Source of the DNA: Rubrivivax sp. | GTDB lineage: Bacteria > Pseudomonadota > Gammaproteobacteria > Burkholderiales > Burkholderiaceae_C | Reading direction: 5' to 3' | Length of the DNA stretch: 53,536 nt | Assembly (NCBI GenBank): GCA_020720385.1 | Contig: DYOR01000006.1 | Span: forward strand, 1-53,536 | In this document: positions 9,165-18,354 of the stretch, one piece after another | How the letters are laid out: every line of letters begins with the position of its first letter | Position numbering within the stretch: position 1 is the stretch's first letter | Made by a program: the position numbers and the translations under genes | Notes under the pieces: model-generated | What the model was told of the DNA's origin: nothing | What the model saw: only the letters and a program-made list of their open reading frames with translations | Databases searched by the model: none

Positions 9165-10559
9165 TCAGAAAGCGACGATCACCGACGCCCCGAACAGGCT
9201 GTTGCTCTTGCGGTACGAACCGTCTTTCGCGTACTGGAAGACGGCGCGGTCGGCACGGTCCAGGCGGTACTCGGCCTTGAGCGTGGTGTTGGTGTCGAAG
9301 AGGTAGCTCAGGCCGAAGGACAGCGCGTAGCGGTTGGCGCCACGGTTGCACTCGGCAAGCGCGACTTCGCCGCTGCAGTCCAGCGTGCCGTCGACACCGA
9401 TGCCGTTGCGCCCGTCGCCCAGGCTGCCGCTGGCCGGGTCCCAGTAGCCCGTGTAGCCGAACAGGCCGCCGCCGTTCTTCGTGTTGTGGATGTAGTCGCC
9501 GCGCACGATGCCCTCGAAGCGCGGCGTGAACTTGTACGCTGCCAGGCCCGACGCGCCCCACCAGCTCGCGTCGCGCAGCTCGCCCGTGACCGGGTCGGGG
9601 GCGATGGCGGCCTTCTTCTGCTGGCCCAGGCTGACCTGGCCTTGCACCGTCCAGTCGCCGCGCACGAAGTAGCCGTCGACCTCGAGCATCGCGGCCATCG
9701 AATCCTCGCCATCCGGGTCGGCGAAGTTGGCCACCTTGCCCAGCACGGCGGCGGCACCCCAGCCGTTGAACTCGCCCTTCGAGTAGTCGACCCGGCCGAC
9801 CAGCGACGGCGTCCTGTTGCCACTGCTCTTCTGCGACGAGTTGACGTTGGCGAGCATGCCGCGCATCCACCATTTGCCGCTGGTCACGTCCAGGCCGACG
9901 CCGGTGTAGGCCGTGGGCAGCGTGAAATCGAAAAGCAGGTTGTGGGTGATGAGCTTGTTGAGCGTCGGCGGCAGGTACTCGTAGCCCGACCAGTCCGGAA
10001 CGTGACCGGCGATGAGACGCGTCTGCAGATCGCCCAGCGGGATCGACACCGAGGCCTCCTGCACCATGCGGTTGGAACCCGTCATCACCGATTCGGTGCC
10101 ACGGTTGGGCACGATGGTGAGCTTGTAGCGCGTGCCGCTCTCGGTCTCCTTGGCGAAGTCGATCGCCACCGTGCCGATGTAGCTGTTGTCGTAGGCGTAG
10201 CCGTCGTCCCCGGCGCCGTTGAGGAACTGGAAGCCGGCGCGGTTCTGCGCGCGGTTGTAGATGAAGCTCGGGTCCATGTAGCCACTGATCGTCAGCAGCT
10301 TGAGCCCCTGCGTTTCGAGGTTGTCCTCGGTGGCCTCGGCCTTCATCGTCGCCCGGTTGAGCTCCTGTGCCTGCTCGGGTGTCATGCCCCATTGGCCGGG
10401 GGCCGGCGCGGCCGGCTTCGCGGCGAGCTGCTTCTCCAAGGCCGTGACCCGCTCGCGCAGTGCACGCAGTTCCTTGAGCACGTCGTCGTTGCCCTGCGCC
10501 GCGGCGGGGAAGGTGGCTGCGATGGCCAGGGCGAGGGCGGTGGGGCGGCTCAGCTTCAT
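9165..10559 (-). CDS. DUF3138-type outer membrane protein (porin-like)
   Basis: The 464-residue precursor starts at ATG 10559 behind a clear GAGGAG ribosome binding site. A signal peptide of about 20 residues ends near FPAAAQG. A short coiled-coil follows (LKELRALRERVTALEKQLA), then a Pro/Ala linker, then a body of alternating aromatic and polar strands ending in SLFGASVIVAF. The C-terminal Phe is typical of beta-barrel outer membrane proteins. The N-terminal coiled coil plus C-terminal barrel resembles trimeric porins that anchor to peptidoglycan. The overall match is to DUF3138 proteins of Burkholderiales, whose function is not established. Lying between the ABC permease PotI and the aldehyde dehydrogenase, it probably forms the outer membrane entry for polyamines; that is inference. 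Confidence 0.78.
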   Translation of the reverse strand: MKLSRPTALALAIAATFPAAAQGNDDVLKELRALRERVTALEKQLAAKPAAPAPGQWGMTPEQAQELNRATMKAEATEDNLETQGLKLLTISGYMDPSFIYNRAQNRAGFQFLNGAGDDGYAYDNSYIGTVAIDFAKETESGTRYKLTIVPNRGTESVMTGSNRMVQEASVSIPLGDLQTRLIAGHVPDWSGYEYLPPTLNKLITHNLLFDFTLPTAYTGVGLDVTSGKWWMRGMLANVNSSQKSSGNRTPSLVGRVDYSKGEFNGWGAAAVLGKVANFADPDGEDSMAAMLEVDGYFVRGDWTVQGQVSLGQQKKAAIAPDPVTGELRDASWWGASGLAAYKFTPRFEGIVRGDYIHNTKNGGGLFGYTGYWDPASGSLGDGRNGIGVDGTLDCSGEVALAECNRGANRYALSFGLSYLFDTNTTLKAEYRLDRADRAVFQYAKDGSYRKSNSLFGASVIVAF

Positions 10560-10593
10560 CGGGGTTCTCCTCGGGATGGATGGGGCGAAGGGT

Positions 10594-11433
10594 TCAGGCA
10601 CGGGCGGCGGCGGCCAGGTCGAGCTGGCGCTGGCGCTCGGCGCGGGCGATCATGTAGCTGGCGACGAGCACGCCCAGGGAGACGACGGCCACCGTGATCG
10701 CGGCGACGGCATTCACGCTGGGGTTGAGCCCCAGGCGCGCGCGCGAGAAGATCACCAGCGGCATGGTCGTCGAGCCTGGGCCGGAAAGAAAGTTGGACAG
10801 CACCACATCGTCCAGCGAGATGGTGAAGGTGAGCAGCCAGGCCGAAGCCAGCGACTGCGCAATCATCGGCAGCGTCACCAGCCAGAAGACCTGGGCCGGG
10901 CGGGCGCCCAGGTCCATGGCCGCCTCTTCGAGCTGGGGGTTGAGGTCCTGCAGGCGCGACTGCACCACCACCGCGGCGTAGGCCATGCCCAGGAGCAGGT
11001 GGCCGAACCAGATCGTCATCAGGCCGCGCTCGGGGAAACCGAGGGCGCGCTGCACGCTCACCAGCATGAGCAGCAGCGACAGGCCGACCACCACCTCGGG
11101 CATCACCAGCGGCGCGTTGACCATGCCGGTGAACAGGGTGCGCCCGCCGAAGCGCTTGTACTTGACGAGCACGAAGGCGGCCAGGGTGCCCAGGACGACC
11201 GAGCCGCAGGCGGTGAGGAAGGCCACTTTCAGGCTCAGCGCAAAGCCGGCGATGATCTCGCCGTCGGCGGGCAGCGCGGCGTACCACTTGAACGTGAAGC
11301 CGCGCCAGACGTTGGGCAGCGGCGAGTCGTTGAAGGAGTACACCACCAGCGCGACGATGGGCACGAAGAGGAAGAGGTAGCCCGCCGCGAGCCAGGCGCG
11401 GCCGAACCAGACGTTGAAGCGCGAGGCCTTCAT
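10594..11433 (-). CDS. potI: Putrescine ABC transporter permease PotI
   Basis: The 279-residue inner membrane protein has about six helices. The permease EAA loop is visible as LEEAAMDLGARPAQVFWLVTLP, which docks on the ATPase. It forms a heterodimer with PotH to carry putrescine delivered by PotF. I use ATG 11433 (MKASRF) with an AGGA just ahead; a GTG 15 bp upstream (11448) is an alternative. The gap to potH is 76 bp and the outer membrane protein gene follows 34 bp downstream. Confidence 0.92.
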   Translation of the reverse strand: MKASRFNVWFGRAWLAAGYLFLFVPIVALVVYSFNDSPLPNVWRGFTFKWYAALPADGEIIAGFALSLKVAFLTACGSVVLGTLAAFVLVKYKRFGGRTLFTGMVNAPLVMPEVVVGLSLLLMLVSVQRALGFPERGLMTIWFGHLLLGMAYAAVVVQSRLQDLNPQLEEAAMDLGARPAQVFWLVTLPMIAQSLASAWLLTFTISLDDVVLSNFLSGPGSTTMPLVIFSRARLGLNPSVNAVAAITVAVVSLGVLVASYMIARAERQRQLDLAAAARA

Positions 11434-11509
11434 CGCGTCCTGCGCCACGCCGCGTCAATTGGGACGCGCGCCTCCTCGGGGAGCCACGGGCGCAGCGCGC
11501 AAGGCCATC

Positions 11510-12442
11510 TCATTTGCGCGCCTCCTGGGACTCGGCCTGGTATTTGCCGAACACCGCCAGCGGCACGATGATGAGCAGGATCATCACCACCGCCACGGTG
11601 GAGGCCATGGGCCAGTCGTTGTTGGAGAAGAACTCGTCCCAGATGACGCGGCCGATCATCAGCGTCTCGGGGCCGCCGAGCAGCTCGGGGATGACGTACT
11701 CGCCGACGCAGGGGATGAAGACGAGCATGGCGCCGGCGATGATGCCGGCCTTGGACAGCGGCACGGTGATCTTCCAGAACGCCACCCAGGGCGAGGCGCC
11801 GAGGTCCGCCGCCGCCTCGAGCAGGCGCAGGTCCATCTTCGCCAGGTTGGCGTAGAGCGGCAGGATCATGAACGGCAGGTAGGTGTAGGTCATGCCCAGC
11901 ACCAGCGAGAAGGGCGTGTTCATGAGCTTGCCCGGCGCGGCGATGAGCCCGAGCGACGCCAGCAACTGGTCCAGGCCCGAGCCGATGATCAGGTCGGCGA
12001 CGAAGCCGTTCTCGGTGAGCAGGCCCTTCCAGGCGTAGACGCGCACCAGGAACGAGGTCCAGAAGGGCAGCATCACGAGCATGAGCAGCGCCGGCTGCGC
12101 CGTGGCGCGTGCACGCGCCATGAAGTAGGCGAACGGGTAGCCGATGAACAAGCACAGCACGGTGGTGGCCGCGGCGTAGTGCAGGCTGCTCAGGTAGGTC
12201 TTGAGGTACAGGCTGTCGGTGGCGATGAACTGGTAGTTGGACAAGCGCAGCGTGAGCTGGAGCACGCCGTCGCGCAGGCTCAGCAGGTCCTTGAAGGTCA
12301 CCGCCTCCATCTCGCTGACGCTGATCTTGCCGACGATGAGGAAAGGGAAGAGAAAGAAGACGAGCAGGAACAGGTAGGGCGCGGCGATGACCAGCCGCCG
12401 CCCGCTGAGCAGGGACCGGGCTCGCGCCAGCACAGCGCTCAC
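11510..12442 (-). CDS. potH: Putrescine ABC transporter permease PotH
   Basis: The 310-residue inner membrane permease subunit starts at GTG 12442, which overlaps the potG stop (GTGA), so translation is coupled. It has a long first helix (LVIAAPYLFLLVFFLFPFLI), a large periplasmic loop, then five further helices. The EAA loop is LLEAAADLGASPWVAFWKIT. The segment FIPCVGEYVIPELLGG is characteristic of PotB/PotH-type polyamine permeases. The frame continues upstream of 12442 antisense-like through potG, but that extension has no family similarity. Confidence 0.93.
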   Translation of the reverse strand: MSAVLARARSLLSGRRLVIAAPYLFLLVFFLFPFLIVGKISVSEMEAVTFKDLLSLRDGVLQLTLRLSNYQFIATDSLYLKTYLSSLHYAAATTVLCLFIGYPFAYFMARARATAQPALLMLVMLPFWTSFLVRVYAWKGLLTENGFVADLIIGSGLDQLLASLGLIAAPGKLMNTPFSLVLGMTYTYLPFMILPLYANLAKMDLRLLEAAADLGASPWVAFWKITVPLSKAGIIAGAMLVFIPCVGEYVIPELLGGPETLMIGRVIWDEFFSNNDWPMASTVAVVMILLIIVPLAVFGKYQAESQEARK

Positions 12443-13554
12443 TGCGTCAGCACGACGTGGGCCGAGCGCGACCAGTGCGCCCAGACCTCGTCGCCCCAGG
12501 TGAATTCGTCCTCGCGGTGGCGCTGCACGTTGGCCATGCTCACCTTGAGCAGCGCGCCGCTGCCCAGCACCAGGTGATAGACGGTGAAGCTGCCGAAGTA
12601 GGCCAGCTCCTTGACCTTGCCGCAGACGGTGTTGAACTCGCTGAGCTCGCCCTGGGGCCGGTTGCGCGAAAGGTGAATCTTCTCCGGGCGCAGCGCCACC
12701 GTCACCGCCATGCCCGTGGTGCCGGTGATGCCGTGGCCGACGTAGTGCCGGCAGTCGGCGGAGTCGATGATCACGTGGTCGGGCTCGTCGGTGCTCAGCG
12801 TGCCGTCCATGAGATTGACGTTGCCGATGAAGTCGGAGACGAAGCGCGTCGCCGGTGTCTCGTAGATCTCGCCCGGCGCACCCACCTGGAGGAAGCGACC
12901 CTCGCTCATCACGGCGATGCGCCCGGCCATGGTCATCGCCTCTTCCTGGTCGTGGGTCACCATGACGCAGGTGACGCCGACCTGCTCGATGATGTTGACG
13001 AGCTCGATCTGCGTCTCCTCGCGCAGCTTCTTGTCCAGCGCCCCCAGCGGCTCGTCGAGCAGCAGCAGCTGTGGCTGCTTGGCCAGCGAGCGCGCCAGCG
13101 CCACGCGCTGCTGCTGGCCGCCGGAGAGCTGGTGCGGCTTGCGCTGCGCGAACTTGCCCAGCTGCACGAGCTTGAGCATGGCCTCGACGCGCGCGCCGAT
13201 GCGATCCTTGGGCAGCCCCTCGCGCTTCAGGCCGAAGGCGATGTTTTCCCACACCGTGAGGTGCGGGAACAGGGCGTAGCTCTGGAACATCATGTTCATC
13301 GGCCGCTCGTAGGGCGGCAGCGTGGCCAGGTCCACGCCGCCGAGCACGATCTGTCCGGCCGTCGGCGTCTCGAAGCCCGCGAGCATGCGCAGCAGCGTGC
13401 TCTTGCCGCAACCCGAGGGACCGAGCAGCGCGAAGATCTCGCCCTTGGCGATGTCCACGCTGGCGTGGTTGACCGCCTTGTAGCCGTTGAACTCCTTGAC
13501 GACGTCCTTGATCTGCAGGAACGCCTCTTCGCTGGCGGCCGCGGCCATCACCAT
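12439..13554 (-). CDS. potG: Putrescine ABC transporter ATP-binding protein PotG
   Basis: The 371-residue ATPase energises putrescine uptake. Walker A is GPSGCGKST, the signature is LSGGQQQRVALARSL, Walker B is LLLLDEPLGALD, and the switch His lies in VTHDQEEAM. A C-terminal TOBE-type regulatory domain of about 130 residues follows, as in PotA/PotG. The start is ATG 13554 (MVMAAAA), 5 bp after the potF stop, or the second ATG two codons later. The ribosome binding site is weak, which suggests coupling to potF translation. Confidence 0.94.
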   Translation of the reverse strand: MVMAAAASEEAFLQIKDVVKEFNGYKAVNHASVDIAKGEIFALLGPSGCGKSTLLRMLAGFETPTAGQIVLGGVDLATLPPYERPMNMMFQSYALFPHLTVWENIAFGLKREGLPKDRIGARVEAMLKLVQLGKFAQRKPHQLSGGQQQRVALARSLAKQPQLLLLDEPLGALDKKLREETQIELVNIIEQVGVTCVMVTHDQEEAMTMAGRIAVMSEGRFLQVGAPGEIYETPATRFVSDFIGNVNLMDGTLSTDEPDHVIIDSADCRHYVGHGITGTTGMAVTVALRPEKIHLSRNRPQGELSEFNTVCGKVKELAYFGSFTVYHLVLGSGALLKVSMANVQRHREDEFTWGDEVWAHWSRSAHVVLTQ

Positions 13555-13559
13555 GACAC

Positions 13560-14660
13560 TCAGAGCCCGGTCTTGAACGAGGTGTAGGTGCGCGTCATCA
13601 GCCGGCGCAGGTCGTTGTTGAGCGAGTCGGGCGGTGCCATCTTGGCCATGTCCGCGCCCGAGAGGAAGACCGACGGGTTGGTCGCCACCTCGGGCTTGAC
13701 GAAAGGCTTGGAGGCCGCATTCGGGTTGGCGTAGAAGACCTTGTTGGTGAGGCTGGCGTGGACCTCGGGGCGCAGGATGTAGTTGATCCACTTCTGCGCA
13801 TTGCCGGGGTGTGCGGCATCCGCCGGGATCACCATCACGTCGAAGAAGAGCACGCCGCCGATCTTCGGGATCAGCGCCTGGATGTTCTGCCCGGTCTTGC
13901 CGTCGACGGCACGCTGGCGGGCGATGTTGATGTCACCGCTCCAGCCCAGGGCCAGGCAGATCGAGCCGTTGGCCATGTCGTTGATGTAGCCCGACGAGCT
14001 GAACAGCGTCACCGAGGGGCGCACGGACTTGAGCACCGAGACCGCCGCGGTGTAGTCGCCCGGGTTCTTGCTGTAGGCGGGCTTGCCCAGGTAGTGCAGC
14101 ACGGCCGGCACGACCTCGGTGGCCGAGTCCAGGAAGGACACGCCGCAGCCCTTGAGCTTGCTGATGTACTCGGGCTTGAAGACCAGGTCCCAGGCGTTGT
14201 CGGGCATGGGCGTGCTGCCCAGGGCGGCCTTGACCTTGTCGACGTTGATGCCCACCGTGGTGTAGCCCCACAGCCAATCCACCATGTACTGGTTGCCCGG
14301 GTCCATCTTCGCCAGCGCCGCCTGCACCGCCGGGTCGAGGTTCTTCAGGTTCGGGATCTGGCCCTTGTCGAGCTTGCGCAGCAGGCCACCGTCGATCTGC
14401 AGCTTGGCCCAGTTCGAGGAGGGCACGATGACGTCGTAGCCGGTCTTGCCCGCCACCAGCTTGGCATGCAGGATCTCGTTGTTGTCGAAGTTGTCGTAGC
14501 GGACCTTGATGCCCGTTTCCTTCTCGAAGTTCTTGACCGTGTCTTCGGCGATGTAGTCCGACCAGTTGTAGACGTTGAGCACGGGCTCCTCGGCCTGCGC
14601 CAGCGCGCCGGTGGCAGTCAGGGCCAGGCACAGGGCACCGAGGGGGGACGTCAGTTTCAT
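13560..14660 (-). CDS. potF: Periplasmic putrescine-binding protein PotF
   Basis: The 366-residue solute-binding protein captures putrescine in the periplasm for PotGHI. A signal peptide of about 21 residues ends at GALAQAEE. The mature part begins LNVYNWSDYIAEDTVKNFEKE, the hallmark of PotD/PotF proteins, in which the Trp and Tyr of NWSDY line the amine site. The acidic binding-site region LGWSGDIN is also present. The ribosome binding site ggagac lies just ahead of the start. The protein heads the tightly packed potFGHI set and sits 86 bp downstream of the SpuC-like aminotransferase gene. SpuD/SpuE-like preference for spermidine cannot be excluded. Confidence 0.94.
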   Translation of the reverse strand: MKLTSPLGALCLALTATGALAQAEEPVLNVYNWSDYIAEDTVKNFEKETGIKVRYDNFDNNEILHAKLVAGKTGYDVIVPSSNWAKLQIDGGLLRKLDKGQIPNLKNLDPAVQAALAKMDPGNQYMVDWLWGYTTVGINVDKVKAALGSTPMPDNAWDLVFKPEYISKLKGCGVSFLDSATEVVPAVLHYLGKPAYSKNPGDYTAAVSVLKSVRPSVTLFSSSGYINDMANGSICLALGWSGDINIARQRAVDGKTGQNIQALIPKIGGVLFFDVMVIPADAAHPGNAQKWINYILRPEVHASLTNKVFYANPNAASKPFVKPEVATNPSVFLSGADMAKMAPPDSLNNDLRRLMTRTYTSFKTGL

Positions 14661-14746
14661 GGGCGGTCTCCGAGGTCAATGCGAATCAAAGGGGGTGGAT
14701 TCTGGCAGCCGGCACGGCCGCCGTATGTCAGGGGAAGCGCTTGCAT

Positions 14747-16135
14747 TCAGGCGAGCCAGCCTGCGCGCCGGGCGTCGGCCAGGGTCAGGTCCAGGCAGCG
14801 CCGGATGAGTGCCACCATCTCGTCGATCTGCGCGCGGGTGATGACCAGCGGCGGCGCGACGATCATGCGCTCGCCCACCGCGCGCATCACCAGCCCCTCG
14901 CGGAAGCAGTGGCCACGGCAGACCATGCCGATCTCCAACTCGGGCGGGAAGGCAGCTCCCGATTTCTTGTCCTTGACGAGCAACAGTGCTCCCATCAGGC
15001 CGCAGGTTTCGGCGTCACCCACGAGCGGGTGTTCGGCCAGTGACCGGTACTGCTGAGCAAGATACGGGCCGACCTCGTCGTGCACGTGCTCCACCAGGCC
15101 CAGGGAACGGATGAGCCCGATGTTGGCCAGCGCCACCGCGCAGGCCACGGGGTGGCCGGAATAGGTGTAGCCGTGGTTGAACTCGCCGCCCTGTTCGATG
15201 AGCACCCGGGCCATGCGCTCGCCCACCATCACGCCGCCCAGGGGCACGTAGCCGCTGGTCACGCCCTTGGCGAAGGTCATCAGGTCGGGCCGCGTGCCCA
15301 TGGTCTCGCAGCCGAACCAGCGGCCGGTGCGGCCGAAGCCGCAGATGACCTCGTCGCTCACCAGCAGCACCCCGTACTTGTCGCAGATGCGCTGCACCTC
15401 GGGCCAGTAGGTGGCAGGCGGCACGATCACGCCGCCGGCGCCCTGCACGGGCTCGCCGATGAAGGCGGCAACCTTCTCCGCGCCGATGGCGAGGATGCGT
15501 TCCTCCAGCCAGCGTGCGGCCACGAGGCCGAACTCGTCGCGCGTGAGCCCCTGCGTGCGGCCGTGCTCCCACCAGTAGGGCTGCTCGATGTGTTCGATGC
15601 CCGGGATGGGCAGCCCGCCCTGGGCGTGCATGCCGCTCATGCCGCCGAGCGAAGCGCCGGCCATGGTCGAGCCGTGGTAGGCGTTGTGCCGGCTGATGAT
15701 GACCTGGCGCTGCGGCTGGCCGAGCAGGTCCCAGTAGCGGCGCGCCATGCGCACCACCGTGTCGTTGCCTTCGGAGCCCGAGCCGCTGAAAAAGACATGC
15801 TTGAACTGCGGCGGCGCCACCTCTGCGAGCACCTCGGCCAGTTCGATGGCCGGCGGCGTGGCCGTCTGGAAGAAGGCGTTGTAGAAGGGCAGCTCGCGCA
15901 TCTGGCGCGCAGCGGCTTGCACCAGGGCTTCCTGCCCGTAGCCGACGTTCACACACCACAGGCCGCTCATGGCGTCGAGGAGCTTGTGGCCGTCGCTGTC
16001 CCAGAGGTAGATGTTGTCGGCGCGCGTGATGATGCGCGAGCCCTTGGCCGCGAGGCCCTTGAAGTCGGTGAAGGGGTGCAGGAAGTGCGCCGCGTCGGCG
16101 GCCTGCCATTCGTGGGTGCTGCGCAGGGTGCTCAT
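14747..16135 (-). CDS. spuC: Class III aminotransferase, probable putrescine--pyruvate aminotransferase (SpuC-like)
   Basis: The 462-residue PLP enzyme probably transfers an amino group from putrescine or another diamine to pyruvate. It has the family start HFLHPFTDFKGLAAKGSRII, the DAMSGLWCVNVGYG segment, the PLP phosphate site FSGSGSEGNDT, the ring-nitrogen Asp in LLVSDEVICGFGRTGR, and the Schiff-base Lys in MTFAKGVTSGYVPLGG. The pattern matches Pseudomonas SpuC and related omega-transaminases. It gives a transamination route parallel to gamma-glutamylation. It follows the PuuA-like gene by 11 bp, so they share a transcript. Confidence 0.87.
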   Translation of the reverse strand: MSTLRSTHEWQAADAAHFLHPFTDFKGLAAKGSRIITRADNIYLWDSDGHKLLDAMSGLWCVNVGYGQEALVQAAARQMRELPFYNAFFQTATPPAIELAEVLAEVAPPQFKHVFFSGSGSEGNDTVVRMARRYWDLLGQPQRQVIISRHNAYHGSTMAGASLGGMSGMHAQGGLPIPGIEHIEQPYWWEHGRTQGLTRDEFGLVAARWLEERILAIGAEKVAAFIGEPVQGAGGVIVPPATYWPEVQRICDKYGVLLVSDEVICGFGRTGRWFGCETMGTRPDLMTFAKGVTSGYVPLGGVMVGERMARVLIEQGGEFNHGYTYSGHPVACAVALANIGLIRSLGLVEHVHDEVGPYLAQQYRSLAEHPLVGDAETCGLMGALLLVKDKKSGAAFPPELEIGMVCRGHCFREGLVMRAVGERMIVAPPLVITRAQIDEMVALIRRCLDLTLADARRAGWLA

Positions 16136-16146
16136 GGCCGTGGTCC

Positions 16147-17514
16147 TCAAACGTGGAGCAACAGGTGTTCGCGCTCCCACGGCGAGATCACCTTCATGAA
16201 CTCGGCGTACTCGATCTCCTTGACCTCGGTGTAGACGGTGATGAAGGACTGGCCCAGCACCTCCGCCAGGTCGCGTTCGTCGCGCAACAGCGCCAGCGCT
16301 TCGCCCAGGCTGCGCGGCAGCGAGAAGTCGCCCAGGTAGGCATCGCCCTTGCACTCGGCCGAGGGTTCGATGCGCTTGAGGATGCCCAGGTAGCCGCAGG
16401 CCAGCGTGGCGGCCAGCGCCACGTAGGGGTTGGCGTCGGCGCCGATGACGCGGTTCTCCACGCGCCGCGCGGCCGGCGGCGCCAGCGGGCTGCGGATGCC
16501 CACGGTGCGGTTGTCCGTGCCCCACTGGATGTTGATCGGCGCGGCCACGCCGCGCACCAGACGGCGGTAGCTGTTCACGTAGGGCGCGAACAGCGCCATC
16601 GCCGCCGGGGTGTACTTCTGCAAGCCGCCGATATACCAGAAGAACTCGGCGCTGGGCGTGCCATCCTCGTTGCTGAAGATGTTGCGCCCGGTGGCCTTGC
16701 TCACCACGCTCTGGTGGATGTGCATGGCGCTGCCGGGCTCGCCGGCGATGGGCTTGGCCATGAAGGTGGCGAACATGTCGTGGCGCAGCGCGGCCTCGCG
16801 CACGGTGCGCTTGAAGAGGAAGACCTCGTCGGCCAGGCCCAGCGGGTGGTCGTGGAAGAAGTTGATCTCCATCTGGCCCGCGCCCACCTCGTGGATCAGG
16901 GTGTCGACGTTGAGCTCCATCTTCTCGCAGTAGTCGTAGACCTCCTCGAAGAGCGGGTCGAACTCGTTCACCGCGTCGATCGAATAGGCCTGGCGGCTGG
17001 TCTCGCTGCGCCCGCTGCGACCCACCGGTGGCTTGAGCGGCACGTCCGGGTCGGTGTTGCGCGCCACCAGGTAGAACTCGAGTTCCGGCGCCACCACCGG
17101 CGCCCAGCCTTGGGCCTCGAAGAGGTCGCAGACATGGCGCAGCACGCTGCGCGGCGCAAAGGGCACCAGCGTGCCGTCACGGTCGTAGCAGTCGTGGATC
17201 ACCTGCGCCGTGGGGTCGGCGGCCCAGGGCACGATGCGCACCGTGGTGGGGTCCGGGCGCAGGTGCATGTCGCGGTCGGTGGGGGTGATGACGTCGTAGT
17301 ACGGCCCCTCCTCGGGGAACTCGCCGGTCACCCCCATTGCCACCACGGCCTCGGGCAGGCGCATGCCGCGGTCCTCGGTGAATTTCTCGCGCGGCAGGAT
17401 CTTGCCGCGCGCCACGCCGGTGAGGTCGGGCACGAGGCATTCGATCTCGGTGACGCGGCGCTCGTTGAGCCACTGTTCCAGTTCGCTGAAGGTGAAGTTT
17501 TCGCGGGCCATCAT
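16147..17514 (-). CDS. puuA: Gamma-glutamylpolyamine synthetase (PuuA-like glutamine synthetase family protein)
   Basis: The 455-residue protein resembles glutamine synthetase but is most like PuuA/SpuI enzymes, which ligate glutamate to putrescine or other polyamines with ATP. Motifs in order are ECLVPDLTGVARGKILP, VAPELEFYL (metal-site Glu), GAGQMEINF, GSAMHIHQSV and GTDNRTVGIRSPL. The region EPSAECKGDAYLGDFSLPRSL is also typical of this group. It begins at ATG 17514, with a second ATG adjacent, and sits between PuuD-like and SpuC-like genes. It commits putrescine to the gamma-glutamyl pathway. Confidence 0.9.
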   Translation of the reverse strand: MMARENFTFSELEQWLNERRVTEIECLVPDLTGVARGKILPREKFTEDRGMRLPEAVVAMGVTGEFPEEGPYYDVITPTDRDMHLRPDPTTVRIVPWAADPTAQVIHDCYDRDGTLVPFAPRSVLRHVCDLFEAQGWAPVVAPELEFYLVARNTDPDVPLKPPVGRSGRSETSRQAYSIDAVNEFDPLFEEVYDYCEKMELNVDTLIHEVGAGQMEINFFHDHPLGLADEVFLFKRTVREAALRHDMFATFMAKPIAGEPGSAMHIHQSVVSKATGRNIFSNEDGTPSAEFFWYIGGLQKYTPAAMALFAPYVNSYRRLVRGVAAPINIQWGTDNRTVGIRSPLAPPAARRVENRVIGADANPYVALAATLACGYLGILKRIEPSAECKGDAYLGDFSLPRSLGEALALLRDERDLAEVLGQSFITVYTEVKEIEYAEFMKVISPWEREHLLLHV

Positions 17515-17567
17515 GTTCGGTCTCGGCAATCGGTGGGTGGGTGCAACCGGGGCCAGGGCCCCGGCAC

Positions 17568-18347
17568 TCAGGCACTGAAAGCGACACTCGGCAAGGGGCC
17601 CCTGACACGGTCTCGGTATTGGTGCATCGCGGCACCAAAGGCCTGCAGCAGGCGCATCGAAACGGGGTTCTCCGCAGCCTGCCACTCGGGATGCCATTGC
17701 ACGCACAGGTTGAAGCCCGGCGCATCCGCCATCGAGAAGGCCTCCACCAGGCCGTCGGGGGCCACGGCCTCGGTGCGCAAGCCGCTCGCCAGCCGCTTCA
17801 CGCCCTGGCCGTGCAACGAATTCACCTGGAAGCTGGCCTGCCCGATGATGGCTTCGAGCACGCCGCCACGCACCACGTCGACGCGGTGCGCGGGTGCGTA
17901 CTGCATCGCCGCGGGCATGCTGTCGTCGGCGCGATGGTCGGCCAGGCCCGCCACCTGGTGCACCGCCTGGTGCAGGCTGCCGCCGAGGGCCACGTTGGCC
18001 TCCTGGGCGCCGCGGCAGATGGCGAACAAGGGCAGGCCGCGCGCCAGCACGCGCGGCACCAGGGCCAGCACCCAGGCGTCGCGCTCGGGGTCCAGCGGCA
18101 GGGCCGGGTCGTGCACGCCTTCGCCGAAGTGCGAGGGGTGCACGTTGGAAGGCGAGCCGGTGAGCAGCACGCCGTGGGCCAGATCGAGCGCCGTGTCGAT
18201 CTCGCCGGCCTCCAGGCGCGGCACCACCAGCGGCAACGCGCCGGCCAGGCGCACCGCCTCGACGTACTTGCGGCCGACGATGTGGTACGGGTGCTCGCCC
18301 AACCGGTGATGGCAGGCCGGGACGAGGACGATGGGTCTGGAGCTCAC
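17568..18347 (-). CDS. puuD: Gamma-glutamyl-gamma-aminobutyrate hydrolase (PuuD-like, peptidase C26)
   Basis: The 259-residue class I glutamine amidotransferase-like hydrolase releases glutamate from gamma-glutamyl-GABA. The nucleophile is the Cys in LFAICRGAQEANVALGG. The His and Glu of the triad are in CVQWHPEWQ. An early motif, ILLTGSPSNVHPSHFG-like (VLLTGSPSNVHPSHFG here), is shared with PuuD and its relatives. The gene lies 7 bp after the PuuB-like oxidase gene and 53 bp before puuA, giving a B-D-A order. Confidence 0.92.
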   Translation of the reverse strand: MSSRPIVLVPACHHRLGEHPYHIVGRKYVEAVRLAGALPLVVPRLEAGEIDTALDLAHGVLLTGSPSNVHPSHFGEGVHDPALPLDPERDAWVLALVPRVLARGLPLFAICRGAQEANVALGGSLHQAVHQVAGLADHRADDSMPAAMQYAPAHRVDVVRGGVLEAIIGQASFQVNSLHGQGVKRLASGLRTEAVAPDGLVEAFSMADAPGFNLCVQWHPEWQAAENPVSMRLLQAFGAAMHQYRDRVRGPLPSVAFSA

Positions 18348-18354
18348 GATGCGC

